DNA from: Propionibacteriaceae bacterium
Lineage (GTDB): Bacteria > Actinomycetota > Actinomycetes > Propionibacteriales > Propionibacteriaceae
Reading direction: 5' to 3'
NCBI GenBank assembly: GCA_003153855.1
Contig: PMBM01000077.1
Location: forward strand, 1-5,517
Length of the DNA stretch: 5,517 bases
Each line of letters starts with the position of its first letter. Positions within the stretch are counted from its first letter, which is position 1. The position numbers and the translations under genes are program-made. Positions 5,168 through 5,517 of the stretch are shown here, piece after piece. Under the pieces are notes generated by a model. It did not search any database and was not told the DNA's origin. It saw only the letters and a program-made list of their open reading frames with translations.

Positions 5168-5517
5168 ATGTCAAGCATCTGGTTCCTCACCGGCAGCCAG
5201 CACCTGTACGGGCCAGAGGTCCTCCAGCAGGTCGCTGACCAGTCGCGCACCATCTCGGATGCCCTCGAGGCGTCCGACGCGGTGGTTCCGACGATCGTGG
5301 CCAAGCCGGTGCTCACCGACACCGACGCCATCCGGCGCGCGCTGATCGACGCCAACTCGGACGACGACTGCATCGGCGTCATCACGTGGATGCACACGTT
5401 CAGCCCGGCGAAGATGTGGATCACCGGCCTCGACCAGCTGCGCAAGCCCATGCTGCACCTCCACACGCAGGTCAACCGCGACCTCCCGTGGGACACCATC
5501 GACATGGACTTCATGAA
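5168..5517 (+). CDS. araA: L-arabinose isomerase, 3' end cut by window
   Basis: The first 116 codons of L-arabinose isomerase, which converts L-arabinose to L-ribulose in the cytoplasm using a divalent metal. Recognition is direct: the N-terminal GSQHLYGPE (9-17), the [12 protein letters not shown] segment (74-85), LHTQ near 98-101, and [11 protein letters not shown] (106-116) all match the family closely. The complete protein is about 500 residues, so most of it, including the metal site, lies outside the window. The ATG at 5168 follows AAGGA (5153-5157) with 10 bases' spacing, and lies 13 bases after the araD stop, so the two genes are surely one operon. Confidence 0.96.
   Translation, partial: MSSIWFLTGSQHLYGPEVLQQVADQSRTISDALEASDAVVPTIVAKPVLTDTDAIRRALIDANSDDDCIGVITWMHTFSPAKMWITGLDQLRKPMLHLHTQVNRDLPWDTIDMDFM

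Noticed and set aside
4495..5514. Minus-strand ORF of 339 codons antisense to araD and araA
   Set aside because: It spans two well-recognised genes on the other strand, has biased Arg/Asp/Val composition and no recognisable motif.

Overview
The window is GC-rich DNA, roughly two-thirds G+C by eye. Codons end mostly in G or C, genes are tightly packed, and long mirror-image ORFs lie antisense to the real genes. Together with the ROK regulator and the actinobacterial style of the AraD protein, this points to a high-GC actinobacterium, probably in the Micrococcales (Cellulomonas/Microbacterium-like). That placement is inference from sequence style, not from a marker gene.

Left half, minus strand, in transcription order: a DUF2961/GH172-type glycoside hydrolase (2923 to 1868), a 2H-phosphoesterase of the ThpR family (1863 to 1261), a small YciI-domain protein (1196 to 921), and the N-terminal 280 residues of the O-acetylhomoserine sulfhydrylase MetY (842 to beyond base 1). 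The GH172 and ThpR genes are 4 bases apart and look translationally coupled. The other gaps are 64 and 78 bases, so one transcription unit is possible but not proven. The GH172 leader holds two adjacent short inverted repeats, one of which puts the Shine-Dalgarno sequence in a hairpin loop.

Right half, plus strand: a ROK-family repressor (3030 to 4223), divergent from the GH172 gene, then a 250-base control region, then araD (4474 to 5154) and the first 116 codons of araA (from 5168). The control region holds repeated TGACC/GGTCA half-sites, a TTGACA...TAAAGT promoter, a perfect stem-loop at the expected transcription start, and a 38-codon upstream ORF with a strong ribosome-binding site. The stop of that ORF overlaps the araD start as ATGA.

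Working model (inference): the ROK protein senses a sugar and controls both the GH172 enzyme, which would release a furanose sugar from an imported oligosaccharide in the cytoplasm, and the araD-araA genes, which carry L-arabinose towards xylulose 5-phosphate. araB (ribulokinase) is not in the window; it could lie downstream of araA or elsewhere. MetY, YciI and ThpR look like unrelated neighbours, apart from the tight GH172-ThpR junction. I saw no tRNA, rRNA, CRISPR array, insertion sequence or phage gene.
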